Below, piece after piece: positions 1 to 5,059 of a stretch of 5,059 bases of DNA. A model generated the notes under the pieces. The model did not search any database. It was given only the letters and a program-made list of their open reading frames with translations, and was not told the origin of the DNA. The position numbers and the translations under genes are program-made. Each line of letters opens with the position of its first letter. Position 1 is the stretch's first letter. The DNA comes from Eubacterium sp. (lineage in GTDB: Bacteria > Bacillota_A > Clostridia > Peptostreptococcales > Anaerovoracaceae), in contig JAETSS010000115.1 of the NCBI GenBank assembly GCA_021769545.1, positions 1 through 5,059 on the forward strand, given 5' to 3'.

Positions 1-31
1 GAAGATAAATAACGATACAGGTCAGATCAGT

Positions 32-604
32 ATGGAAGCATTGAAGAAAAAGATCCTTGAAGAAGGAGTTGCCATAGGGACCGAAGTCGTGAAGGTGGAT
101 CACTTTCTGAATCACAGACTCGATGTGAGATTTCTCGAAAGCATCGGCCGTGAGTTCAGAAGCAGATTTGCGGAATGCGAGATCGATAAGATACTGACCG
201 TTGAGGCCAGCGGTATCGCAGTTGCATGTGCTACCGCTCAGTATTTCGGATATCCCCCGGTTGTGTTTGCCAAAAAAGCCAAGCCAAACACCATGACAGA
301 GGGCTTTTATGAAGCAGAAGCCAGATCGTTTACCAAAGGAACTGTCTCAAAACTCAGAGTCTCCGATAAATTTTTGGAAAAAGGGGAAAGAGTTTTGGTG
401 ATAGATGATTTTATGGCGCACGGAGAAGCGTCCATGGCCCTCGCAAAGATCGTAGAACAGGCCGGAGGACATGTGGTAGGCATAGGCGCTGTCATAGAAA
501 AGGGCTTTCAGGGAGGAAGCCGCAAGCTGAGGGACAGCGGATACCGTGTCGAGTCGCTGGCGGTGATAGACCGGATAGACGATGGACAGATAATATTCAA
601 ATGA
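32..604 (+). CDS. xpt: Xanthine phosphoribosyltransferase
   Basis: This 190-residue cytosolic enzyme transfers phosphoribosyl from PRPP to xanthine, making XMP for GMP synthesis in purine salvage. The sequence shows a type I phosphoribosyltransferase fold. The N-terminus MEALKKKILEEGV and the early KVDHFLNH segment (about residues 21-28) are typical of Firmicute Xpt. TVEASGIAVA lies at about 56-65. The PRPP-binding loop VLVIDDFMAHGEA (121-133) has the paired acidic residues D125 and D126. IEKGFQ (155-160) and GYRVESLA (170-177) follow near the end. Length is close to the B. subtilis enzyme as I remember it (about 194). The ATG at 32 is chosen because the protein then aligns from its first residue with known Xpt. 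Its ribosome binding site is weak (AGG around 19-21), so coupling to an upstream gene is possible. An intrinsic terminator follows 7 bases after the stop, so xpt is probably the last gene of its own unit. Function is confident from family similarity. Confidence 0.96.
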   Translation: MEALKKKILEEGVAIGTEVVKVDHFLNHRLDVRFLESIGREFRSRFAECEIDKILTVEASGIAVACATAQYFGYPPVVFAKKAKPNTMTEGFYEAEARSFTKGTVSKLRVSDKFLEKGERVLVIDDFMAHGEASMALAKIVEQAGGHVVGIGAVIEKGFQGGSRKLRDSGYRVESLAVIDRIDDGQIIFK

Positions 605-610
605 TAATAA

Positions 611-643
611 ATGAAGTTCGCAGTATGCGGACTTCATTTTTTT
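611..643 (+). terminator. Intrinsic terminator after xpt
   Basis: An 11-bp stem pairs ATGAAGTTCGC (611-621) with GCGGACTTCAT (627-637) around a 5-base loop AGTAT, with a single T-G wobble. It is followed directly by six T (638-643). It begins 7 bases after the xpt stop codon and separates xpt from the riboswitch-controlled transport unit downstream. Confidence 0.93.
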
Positions 644-721
644 CAAAAATCCGGGACACTGCAATGGATGCCGAATATCGTGATTGCCTGCAGCTTTCCG
701 GCAGCCCCCAAAAACGTTACG

Positions 722-752
722 GCAAATTTTGCAGACAAGTCCAAAAATTTGC
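722..752. repeat. A/T-rich inverted repeat upstream of the promoter
   Basis: GCAAATTTT (722-730) and AAAATTTGC (744-752) are perfect 9-base inverted copies separated by 13 bases. The repeat ends 20 bases before the -35 box of the transport-operon promoter. That position would suit an operator or upstream activator site, but A/T-rich repeats of this size also occur by chance. It does not match the PurR PurBox consensus. No function is assigned. Confidence 0.4.
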
Positions 753-771
753 AAATGATGTCGAATTTTTG

Positions 772-800
772 TTGACACTGTTAATCCCAGAGGTTAAACT
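772..800 (+). promoter_or_regulatory. Sigma-A promoter of the transport operon
   Basis: A perfect -35 box TTGACA (772-777) is followed after 17 bases by TAAACT (795-800), which matches 4 of 6 positions of the -10 consensus. Transcription would begin near 807, about 28 bases before the riboswitch aptamer, so the aptamer lies at the 5' end of the transcript as expected. The TATATG at 804-809 is an alternative -10 but would be spaced too far from the -35 box. Confidence 0.75.
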
Positions 801-834
801 CAATATATGGTTAAAAAGACCATAAATGAAAGAT

Positions 835-900
835 GCCAGTATAAGCACAGAGAAATGGATAGTGCGTTTCTACCGTAACGCCTTAGTTACGACTATTGGT
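835..900 (+). ncRNA. Purine riboswitch aptamer, guanine type
   Basis: The three-way junction of the purine riboswitch is visible. P1 pairs 835-841 with 894-900. J1/2 starts TAA (842-844). P2 has GCAC (845-848) against GTGC (862-865). J2/3 is the hallmark TTTCTAC (867-873). P3 pairs CGTAAC (874-879) with GTTACG (886-891), and C893 precedes the P1 3' strand. C893 corresponds to C74 of the B. subtilis xpt aptamer, which specifies guanine/hypoxanthine, where adenine switches carry U. The other ligand-contacting positions (equivalents of U22, U47, U51) are also canonical. GG at 857-858 in loop 2 can pair with CC at 881-882 in loop 3. The distal P2 stem and loop 3 are atypical (see findings). It sits upstream of a purine-uptake lipoprotein gene and next to xpt, as expected for this class, and presumably lowers transport when guanine is plentiful. 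Confidence 0.92.
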
Positions 901-951
901 TGAATTGGAAGTATATATTTCGAGACAGCGGGTAGTATCGTAGAGATTGGC

Positions 952-984
952 AGACAGGTTTTTGACCTGTTTTTGTTTGTTTTT
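952..984 (+). terminator. Riboswitch expression-platform terminator
   Basis: ACAGGT (954-959) pairs with ACCTGT (965-970) around the loop TTTTG. The stem can extend to 952-972 through a G-T and an A-T pair. T-rich sequence follows (970-974, then more T to 984). It lies 51 bases downstream of the aptamer and 85 bases before the lipoprotein start, the usual place for a transcription-attenuating terminator. The stem is short, so termination is probably partial. I find no simple antiterminator that covers its 5' arm. GAGACAG at 922-928 could pair with 967-973 and compete for the 3' arm. Confidence 0.7.
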
Positions 985-987
985 GCG

Positions 988-1015
988 GGAATCATGGGTA
1001 AAATACATCGATTCC
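988..1015 (+). other. Additional hairpin in the 5' leader
   Basis: GGAATC (988-993) is complementary to GATTCC (1010-1015), with a possible inner ATG/CAT extension. A competing pairing, ATCATGG (991-997) with CCGTGAT (1014-1020), overlaps it. Both lie between the riboswitch terminator and the ribosome binding site of the lipoprotein gene. They may be a stability element or a second decision point, and chance is not excluded. Confidence 0.35.
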
Positions 1016-1055
1016 GTGATGCACACTTTTTGTTTCAATTAATTTATTTCATTTC

Positions 1056-1062
1056 AAGGAGG
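1056..1062 (+). promoter_or_regulatory. Ribosome binding site of the BMP lipoprotein gene
   Basis: AAGGAGG is a near-perfect match to the anti-Shine-Dalgarno, 6 bases before the ATG at 1069. It fixes the start: the reading frame is open further upstream (to 973, with an in-frame ATG at 994), but those starts lack such a site and the signal peptide begins at 1069. Confidence 0.92.
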
Positions 1063-1068
1063 AAAAAA

Positions 1069-2274
1069 ATGAAAAAGAAAGTATTATCATTAGTACTTGC
1101 TCTCATGATGATCTTCGCATTTTCAGTGACCCTTACTGGATGTGGTTCCGGAGATGATTCAGGAGATGCCGCTTTCAAGGTTGGATTTATCTGTCTGCAT
1201 GACGAAAACTCAACTTACGACAAGAACTTCATCGATGCTGCAAACGCTGCATGTGAAAATCTTGGAGTAGAAGCTGTTATCAAGACGAATATTCCTGAAG
1301 GTCAGGAATGCTATGACGCTGCAGCTGAGCTGGTGGACGCAGGCTGCGGAATCATATTTGCAGACTCATTCGGTCATGAAGACTTCATGATCCAGGCTGC
1401 AAAGGACTTCCCTGATGTACAGTTCTGTCATTCAACGGGAACAAAGGCTCACACAGAGGGTCTTGACAATTATCACAATGCATTCGCTTCGATCTATGAA
1501 GGAAGATATCTTGCAGGCGTAGCTGCAGGTATGAAGATCAACGAAATGATCGAGGCCGGAGACATCACTGCAGATCAGGCTAAGCTCGGATACGTTGGCG
1601 CATACACATACGCTGAGGTAGTATCAGGATACACTTCATTCTTCCTGGGCGCACGTTCGGTTTGCGAATCAGCTACTATGGAAGTAACTTTCACAGGCTC
1701 ATGGTATGATGAAGCTCTCGAAAAGGAAGCTGCAAACAAGCTGATCAACGACGGATGCGTTCTCATTTCACAGCACGCTGACTCCATGGGAGCTCCTACA
1801 GCATGTGAGAACAAGGGCGTTCCAAACGTATCATACAACGGAAGCACAAAGGATGCTTGCCCTAACACATTCATCGTTTCATCAAGGATCGACTGGACTC
1901 CTTACTATGAATATGCTATCAAGGCTGCAATGGACGGAGAGGCTATCGATGCTGACTGGACAGGAAACCTTGAAACAGGTTCAGTAGTACTGACAGACAT
2001 TAACGAAGATGTTGCTGCAGAAGGAACTGTTGAAGCTATCGAAGAAGCAAAGGCTAAGCTGGAATCAGGCGAACTCAAGGTATTCGATATCTCAACATTC
2101 ACAGTTGAAAACAAGACAGTTGAATCATACAAGGCTGACGTAGATACAGATGCTGACTATACTCCTGACACGGAAGTAATCAAGGACGGAGCATTCCTCG
2201 AATCGGAATTCAGATCAGCTCCTTACTTCGATCTTCAGATCGACGGAATCAAGCTTCTGGATACAAAATTCTAA
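1069..2274 (+). CDS. BMP-family purine-binding ABC transporter lipoprotein
   Basis: This 401-residue lipoprotein is the extracellular substrate-binding component of an ABC importer. A lipoprotein signal peptide is clear: lysines at 2-4, a hydrophobic core at about 5-22, and lipobox LTGC with C25 as the lipidated residue, followed by a Gly/Ser/Asp linker. The mature part belongs to the BmpA/PnrA family (Bmp, PF02608). Marks are VGFICLHDENSTYDKNF (38-54), YEGRYLAGVAAG (143-154), YVGAYTYAEVVSGYTSFFLG (175-194), SWYDEALEKEAA (211-222) and ISQHADSMGAP (233-243). The last three resemble a branch that includes a Brucella purine-binding protein, from memory. The riboswitch upstream and xpt next door support a purine nucleoside or base as substrate. 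Codon use is strongly biased: 20 of 24 Ile codons are ATC and only one is ATA, suggesting high expression. Strong hairpins follow the stop. Family is confident; the exact ligand is inferred. Confidence 0.93.
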   Translation: MKKKVLSLVLALMMIFAFSVTLTGCGSGDDSGDAAFKVGFICLHDENSTYDKNFIDAANAACENLGVEAVIKTNIPEGQECYDAAAELVDAGCGIIFADSFGHEDFMIQAAKDFPDVQFCHSTGTKAHTEGLDNYHNAFASIYEGRYLAGVAAGMKINEMIEAGDITADQAKLGYVGAYTYAEVVSGYTSFFLGARSVCESATMEVTFTGSWYDEALEKEAANKLINDGCVLISQHADSMGAPTACENKGVPNVSYNGSTKDACPNTFIVSSRIDWTPYYEYAIKAAMDGEAIDADWTGNLETGSVVLTDINEDVAAEGTVEAIEEAKAKLESGELKVFDISTFTVENKTVESYKADVDTDADYTPDTEVIKDGAFLESEFRSAPYFDLQIDGIKLLDTKF

Positions 2275-2290
2275 AGAATATAAATATCAG

Positions 2291-2319
2291 CGAAAGCCCC
2301 GGCAGGACCGGGGTTTTCG
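2291..2319 (+). terminator. GC-rich hairpin after the lipoprotein gene, probable partial terminator
   Basis: A 12-bp stem pairs CGAAAGCCCCGG (2291-2302) with CCGGGGTTTTCG (2308-2319), with one G-T wobble and loop CAGGA. The four T belong to the stem and only G-rich sequence follows, so there is no free U-tract in the full fold. With the lower stem melted, the six-pair GC core (2297-2302 with 2308-2313) is followed by TTTT, a weak terminator. Sitting 16 bases after the stop, it probably reduces read-through into the ATPase gene or protects the lipoprotein mRNA from 3' decay. ATATCA (2284-2289) and TGATAT (2323-2328) could add a lower stem. Confidence 0.75.
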
Positions 2320-2330
2320 TGGTGATATCC

Positions 2331-2383
2331 ATATTGCAGAGAAAAGGATATCAGGGATGAAGACGTTTTTTTCTCTGTAATAT
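2331..2383 (+). other. Long A/T-rich hairpin in the intergenic gap before the ATPase gene
   Basis: The segment 2331-2348 pairs with 2366-2383 over 18 consecutive positions, 15 Watson-Crick and three G-T, around a 17-base loop (2349-2365). The arms contain CAGAGAAAA (2337-2345) and TTTTCTCTG (2369-2377). It follows the GC-rich hairpin with an 11-base gap and ends 25 bases before the TAAGGA ribosome binding site of the ATPase gene. No ORF of note covers it. It could be an mRNA stability or processing element, or a small palindromic repeat. Confidence 0.65.
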
Positions 2384-2419
2384 AGCGGCTGCAGAAGTGA
2401 AAGAATATAAGGAAAGGTG

Positions 2420-3967
2420 TTGATTCGTTTGGCCAACAGAGAAGTGGCTGTGTCCATGAGGGACGTTACAAAAACATTTGGCACGGTAATAGCCAATAAT
2501 AAAGTCAATCTTGACATCTATCGTGGGGAGATATTATCGCTGCTGGGAGAAAACGGCAGCGGAAAGACCACGCTGATGAACATGCTCTCCGGAATATATT
2601 ATCCTGACGGAGGGGAAATCTATATCAATGGCAAGCTTGCCTCGATACATTCGCCAAAAGAGGCGTTTGATTACGGTATAGGAATGATCCATCAGCATTT
2701 TAAGCTTGTCGATGTATTCACAGCCGCCGAGAACATCGTTCTCGGTCTAAAGGAGGAAGGCAAGCTGGATCTTAAGAAGGCAGCCGAGAAGATACATGAG
2801 ATATGCGATATGTACGGATTCGATATAGATCCGCAGCAGAAGATATATAACATGTCCGTTTCGCAGAAGCAGACGGTGGAGATCGTCAAGGTACTGTACA
2901 GAGGTGCGGATATCCTCATATTGGACGAACCTACGGCTGTACTTACTCCGCAGGAAACGGAAAAGCTTTTTGCGGTGCTCAGAAACATGAAAGCATCGGG
3001 AAAGACCGTAGTTATAATCACCCATAAGCTCCACGAGGTGCTGGAGATATCCGATCGTGTGGCAGTCCTTCGAAAGGGCGAATTCATAGGTGATATGATC
3101 ACGGCTGAAACAAATGAGCAGGAAATGACCAATATGATGGTAGGCAGGATGGTCAAGCTCAATATCGAAAGACCGGAGCCTGTCGGTGTCAAGCCTCGTA
3201 TCAGAGTTAAGGGACTTACCGCAACGAGCCCTGATGGACTTACGAAGCTGGATGACGTTTCCTTTACGGCAAATTCGGGTGAGATACTGGGGATAGCCGG
3301 CATATCGGGATGCGGTCAGAAGGAGCTGCTCGAGGCCATAGCAGGACTGCAGCCGGTGGAAAAAGGAACTATAGAATATATAGATGATAACGGTGAGGCA
3401 GAGGCTCTTATCGGCAAGGATCCTCTCCAGATCGCGGCCATGGGAGTGGCGCTTTCCTTCGTTCCCGAGGACAGACTGGGAATGGGACTCGTCGGCAACA
3501 TGGACCTTACCGATAACATGATGTTAAGATCATTCAGAAAGGGAAAATCCCTGTTTACAGACAGGAAGACTCCGAGAAAGCTTGCACAGAAGGTAGTGGA
3601 CGAGCTGGAGGTCAGTACGTCCAGTTTATCGACTCCTGTAAGAAAGCTTTCGGGAGGTAACGTTCAGAAGGTGCTAGTAGGAAGAGAGATAGCGTCGTCA
3701 CCGACGGTGCTGCTTTCCGCGTATATCGTAAGAGGTCTCGACATCAATTCGTCCTATACCATTTACGATCTGCTGAATCAGCAGAAGAAAAAGGGCGTAG
3801 CAGTCATATATGTTGGCGAAGACCTTGATGTCCTCATGGAACTCAGCGACAGGATACTCGTCCTGTGCGGAGGAAAGGTCAGCGGTATCGTTGACGGAAG
3901 GACTGCGGATAAGAACCAGATAGGTATGATGATGACAAAGCTTGGAGGAGGTGCAGACAATGAGTAA
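2420..3967 (+). CDS. Purine nucleoside/base ABC transporter ATPase with two NBDs
   Basis: This is the cytoplasmic ATPase of the importer, about 515 residues with two nucleotide-binding domains in tandem, as in NupO/YufO and RbsA-type proteins. NBD1 has Walker A GENGSGKT (43-50), Q-loop IHQHF with Q92, a degenerate signature MSVSQ (145-149), Walker B ILILDEP (165-171) and H202 in ITHKL. NBD2 has a degenerate Walker A GISGCGQKE (294-302, Gln where Lys is usual), an intact signature LSGGN (410-414) and an altered Walker B VLLSAY. One composite ATP site is therefore complete and the other not. The start is uncertain: TTG 2420 follows TAAGGA (2408-2413) by 6 bases, TTG 2429 gives an N-terminus closer to relatives, and GTG 2417 is possible but overlaps the ribosome site. 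The stop overlaps the permease start. NupO is the nearest named relative I recognise; substrate is inferred from the neighbours. Confidence 0.94.
   Translation: MIRLANREVAVSMRDVTKTFGTVIANNKVNLDIYRGEILSLLGENGSGKTTLMNMLSGIYYPDGGEIYINGKLASIHSPKEAFDYGIGMIHQHFKLVDVFTAAENIVLGLKEEGKLDLKKAAEKIHEICDMYGFDIDPQQKIYNMSVSQKQTVEIVKVLYRGADILILDEPTAVLTPQETEKLFAVLRNMKASGKTVVIITHKLHEVLEISDRVAVLRKGEFIGDMITAETNEQEMTNMMVGRMVKLNIERPEPVGVKPRIRVKGLTATSPDGLTKLDDVSFTANSGEILGIAGISGCGQKELLEAIAGLQPVEKGTIEYIDDNGEAEALIGKDPLQIAAMGVALSFVPEDRLGMGLVGNMDLTDNMMLRSFRKGKSLFTDRKTPRKLAQKVVDELEVSTSSLSTPVRKLSGGNVQKVLVGREIASSPTVLLSAYIVRGLDINSSYTIYDLLNQQKKKGVAVIYVGEDLDVLMELSDRILVLCGGKVSGIVDGRTADKNQIGMMMTKLGGGADNE
3944..3951 (+). promoter_or_regulatory. 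Ribosome binding site of the first permease inside the ATPase gene
   Basis: GGAGGAGG lies 8 bases before the permease ATG at 3960, within the last codons of the ATPase gene. It supports that start and indicates translational coupling of the two membrane-complex genes. Confidence 0.85.
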
Positions 3968-5059
3968 ACTGAATAAAGAACCATTGATCCATATCACCAA
4001 GCGTAAGGAACTGCCTTTGACTAAGGTATGGGCCATAAGAATAGGCGCTATAGTCGCAGCATTGATAGTATGCGCCATCGTTACCATGGCAATGACGGGG
4101 CTCGATCCGTTCAGCGTTTTCGGGACAATGTTCTACGGGGCATTGGGAACTGAAAGAAAGATGTGGATACTCCTCAAGGAGCTGGCTATACTTCTCAGCG
4201 TAGCCCTTGCACTGACTCCGGCATTCAAGATGAAGTTCTGGAATCTCGGAGGCGAAGGACAGATACTCATGGGCGCATGGGCGACAGCGCTGTGTATGAT
4301 ATATATGGGAGATGTTATACCAAGCGGACTGCTGATTATAGTATGCCTTGCCGCTGCTGTGATATGCGGAGCCATATGGGCTATGATTCCGGCATTTTTC
4401 AAGGCTAAGTGGAACACCAACGAAACGCTTTTCACGCTGATGATGAACTATGTAGCGATACAGCTGGTAGCGTATTTCGTAATAATCTGGGAAGTACCTA
4501 AGGGCTCCGGAAAGGTGGGCATCATAAATCAGTCCACCATGTCGGGATGGCTGCCGTACATCGGAACCAACAGCTATATACTTGTGATCCTGTTCGTTGC
4601 CATCATTACTGCGGCAATGTTCGTATATCTCAAGTACAGCAAGCACGGTTATGAGATCTCCGTTGTAGGAGAAAGCCAGAGAACGGCAAAATACGTAGGC
4701 ATCAAGGTTGACAGAGTCATTATCAGAACGCTTCTTGTATCAGGCGCCATCTGCGGATTCACAGGATGGATGATGGTATCGGGAGTCGATCATACCATCA
4801 CCACGACACTTGCAGGCGGAAGAGGATTCCTGGGCATCATGATATCGTGGCTGGCACAGTTCAATGTAATAGCCATGATCTTTGCAAGTCTGCTGATAGT
4901 TTTTCTGGAACAGGGTGCAGGAGAGATATCCACCAGCTTCGGACTGAACCAGTCCTTTGCGGATATCCTTACCGGTATAATACTGTTCTTCATCATAGGA
5001 TGCGAATTCTTTATCAATTATAAAGTACATATAAGAAGAAAATCAGGAAAGGAGGAAGC
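3960..5059 (+). CDS. First ABC transporter permease, open at the window end
   Basis: This integral membrane subunit forms part of the translocation path of the purine importer. The frame is open from ATG 3960 to the end: 366 full codons are present and no stop is reached. It belongs to the branched-chain/ribose/nucleoside permease family (BPD_transp_2, PF02653; NupP/YufP type). Marks are FWNLGGEGQILMGAW (93-107), KAKWNTNETLFTLMMNY (148-164), the cytoplasmic coupling loop YEISVVGESQRTAKYVGIKV (231-250) and AGGRGFLGIMISWLAQFN (285-302). Hydrophobic segments lie at about 24-46, 73-88, 100-117, 122-145, 156-176, 206-224, 255-273, 287-296, 302-317 and 333-353. The start overlaps the ATPase stop by 8 bases (ATGAGTAA), so the two are co-translated. 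The C-terminal IRRKSGKEE is charged and the gene is probably within a few codons of its end. About half of its Ile codons are ATA, unlike the lipoprotein gene. Family is confident; substrate is inferred. Confidence 0.93.
   Translation, partial: MSKLNKEPLIHITKRKELPLTKVWAIRIGAIVAALIVCAIVTMAMTGLDPFSVFGTMFYGALGTERKMWILLKELAILLSVALALTPAFKMKFWNLGGEGQILMGAWATALCMIYMGDVIPSGLLIIVCLAAAVICGAIWAMIPAFFKAKWNTNETLFTLMMNYVAIQLVAYFVIIWEVPKGSGKVGIINQSTMSGWLPYIGTNSYILVILFVAIITAAMFVYLKYSKHGYEISVVGESQRTAKYVGIKVDRVIIRTLLVSGAICGFTGWMMVSGVDHTITTTLAGGRGFLGIMISWLAQFNVIAMIFASLLIVFLEQGAGEISTSFGLNQSFADILTGIILFFIIGCEFFINYKVHIRRKSGKEE
5048..5055 (+). promoter_or_regulatory. Ribosome binding site for a next gene just beyond the window
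   Basis: AAAGGAGG is a full-strength ribosome binding site 4 bases before the window end, inside the 3' end of the first permease frame. A start codon is expected within about 10 bases past the end, probably overlapping the permease stop. By family gene order the gene should be the second permease (NupQ/YufQ type). Confidence 0.7.

Noticed and set aside
664..770. Two CCGAA/CGAA-containing sites (around 671 and 762) as PurR PurBoxes
   Set aside because: Each misses several positions of the PurBox consensus, and they are about 90 bases apart rather than the 16-17 bases expected for a paired box.
601..825. 74-codon + strand frame beginning in ATGA overlap with the xpt stop
   Set aside because: It runs straight through the xpt terminator hairpin, the inverted repeat and the TTGACA promoter, has no convincing ribosome binding site, and its translation matches no family I recognise.
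973..1068. 32-codon N-terminal extension of the lipoprotein (TTG 973 or ATG 994)
   Set aside because: It would begin inside the riboswitch terminator region and place residues before a perfect lipoprotein signal peptide. AAGGAGG sits 6 bases before ATG 1069.
2378..2411. Internal promoter for the ATPase gene (TAATAT at 2378 or TATAAG at 2406 as -10)
   Set aside because: Neither has a recognisable -35 box at 16-18 bases upstream, and TAATAT is part of the long hairpin arm.
2692..3303. 203-codon minus-strand frame opposite the ATPase
   Set aside because: It lies wholly antisense to conserved NBD sequence, is Ser/Thr/Ile-rich and has no recognisable motif.
3879..4646. 255-codon minus-strand frame opposite the permease
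   Set aside because: It is an antisense shadow of clear permease coding sequence; its composition (many Tyr, His, Ser, Cys) looks like a mirrored membrane protein and it lacks a recognisable domain.
1..5059. CRISPR arrays, insertion sequences, tRNA or rRNA genes, phage genes
   Set aside because: No direct-repeat array, transposase, tRNA-like fold or rRNA sequence was seen on either strand.

Overview
The window reads as a low-to-medium GC Firmicute chromosome, most likely a Clostridia member. The grounds are strong AAGGAGG-type ribosome binding sites, a Gram-positive style lipoprotein signal peptide, TTG/GTG start use, frequent ATA and AGA codons, a guanine-type purine riboswitch, and protein sequences resembling clostridial relatives. 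Genus cannot be decided from the sequence alone. All supported genes lie on the + strand.

Layout. Xanthine phosphoribosyltransferase (xpt, 32-604) is closed by a clean intrinsic terminator (611-643). A gene-free stretch of about 460 bases follows. It holds a small inverted repeat (722-752), a good sigma-A promoter (772-800), a purine riboswitch aptamer with the guanine-specifying C (835-900), a terminator-like expression platform (952-984) and a further leader hairpin. Next comes a BMP-family substrate-binding lipoprotein (1069-2274). A 145-base intergenic gap then carries two back-to-back hairpins: a GC-rich 12-bp one (2291-2319) and an unusual long A/T-rich 18-bp one (2331-2383). After these come a double-NBD sugar/nucleoside-type ATPase (2420-3967) and, overlapping it by 8 bases, the first membrane permease (3960 to the window end, open). 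A strong ribosome binding site in the last 12 bases predicts another gene, probably the second permease, starting just outside the window.

How it works together (inference). The lipoprotein captures a purine nucleoside or base outside the membrane. The ATPase and permeases import it, and Xpt converts xanthine with PRPP to XMP for GMP synthesis. The riboswitch would let intracellular guanine or hypoxanthine shut off import. The hairpins after the lipoprotein gene probably let it be made in excess over the transporter core, which fits its far stronger codon bias.

The locus type is known (nupNOPQ / PnrA-like purine uptake next to purine salvage), and I see no wholly new system. The points most worth a second look are the non-canonical loop region of the riboswitch, the mutually exclusive pairings in its expression platform, the long hairpin between the lipoprotein and ATPase genes, and the lipoprotein's resemblance to a purine-base-binding branch of the BMP family.
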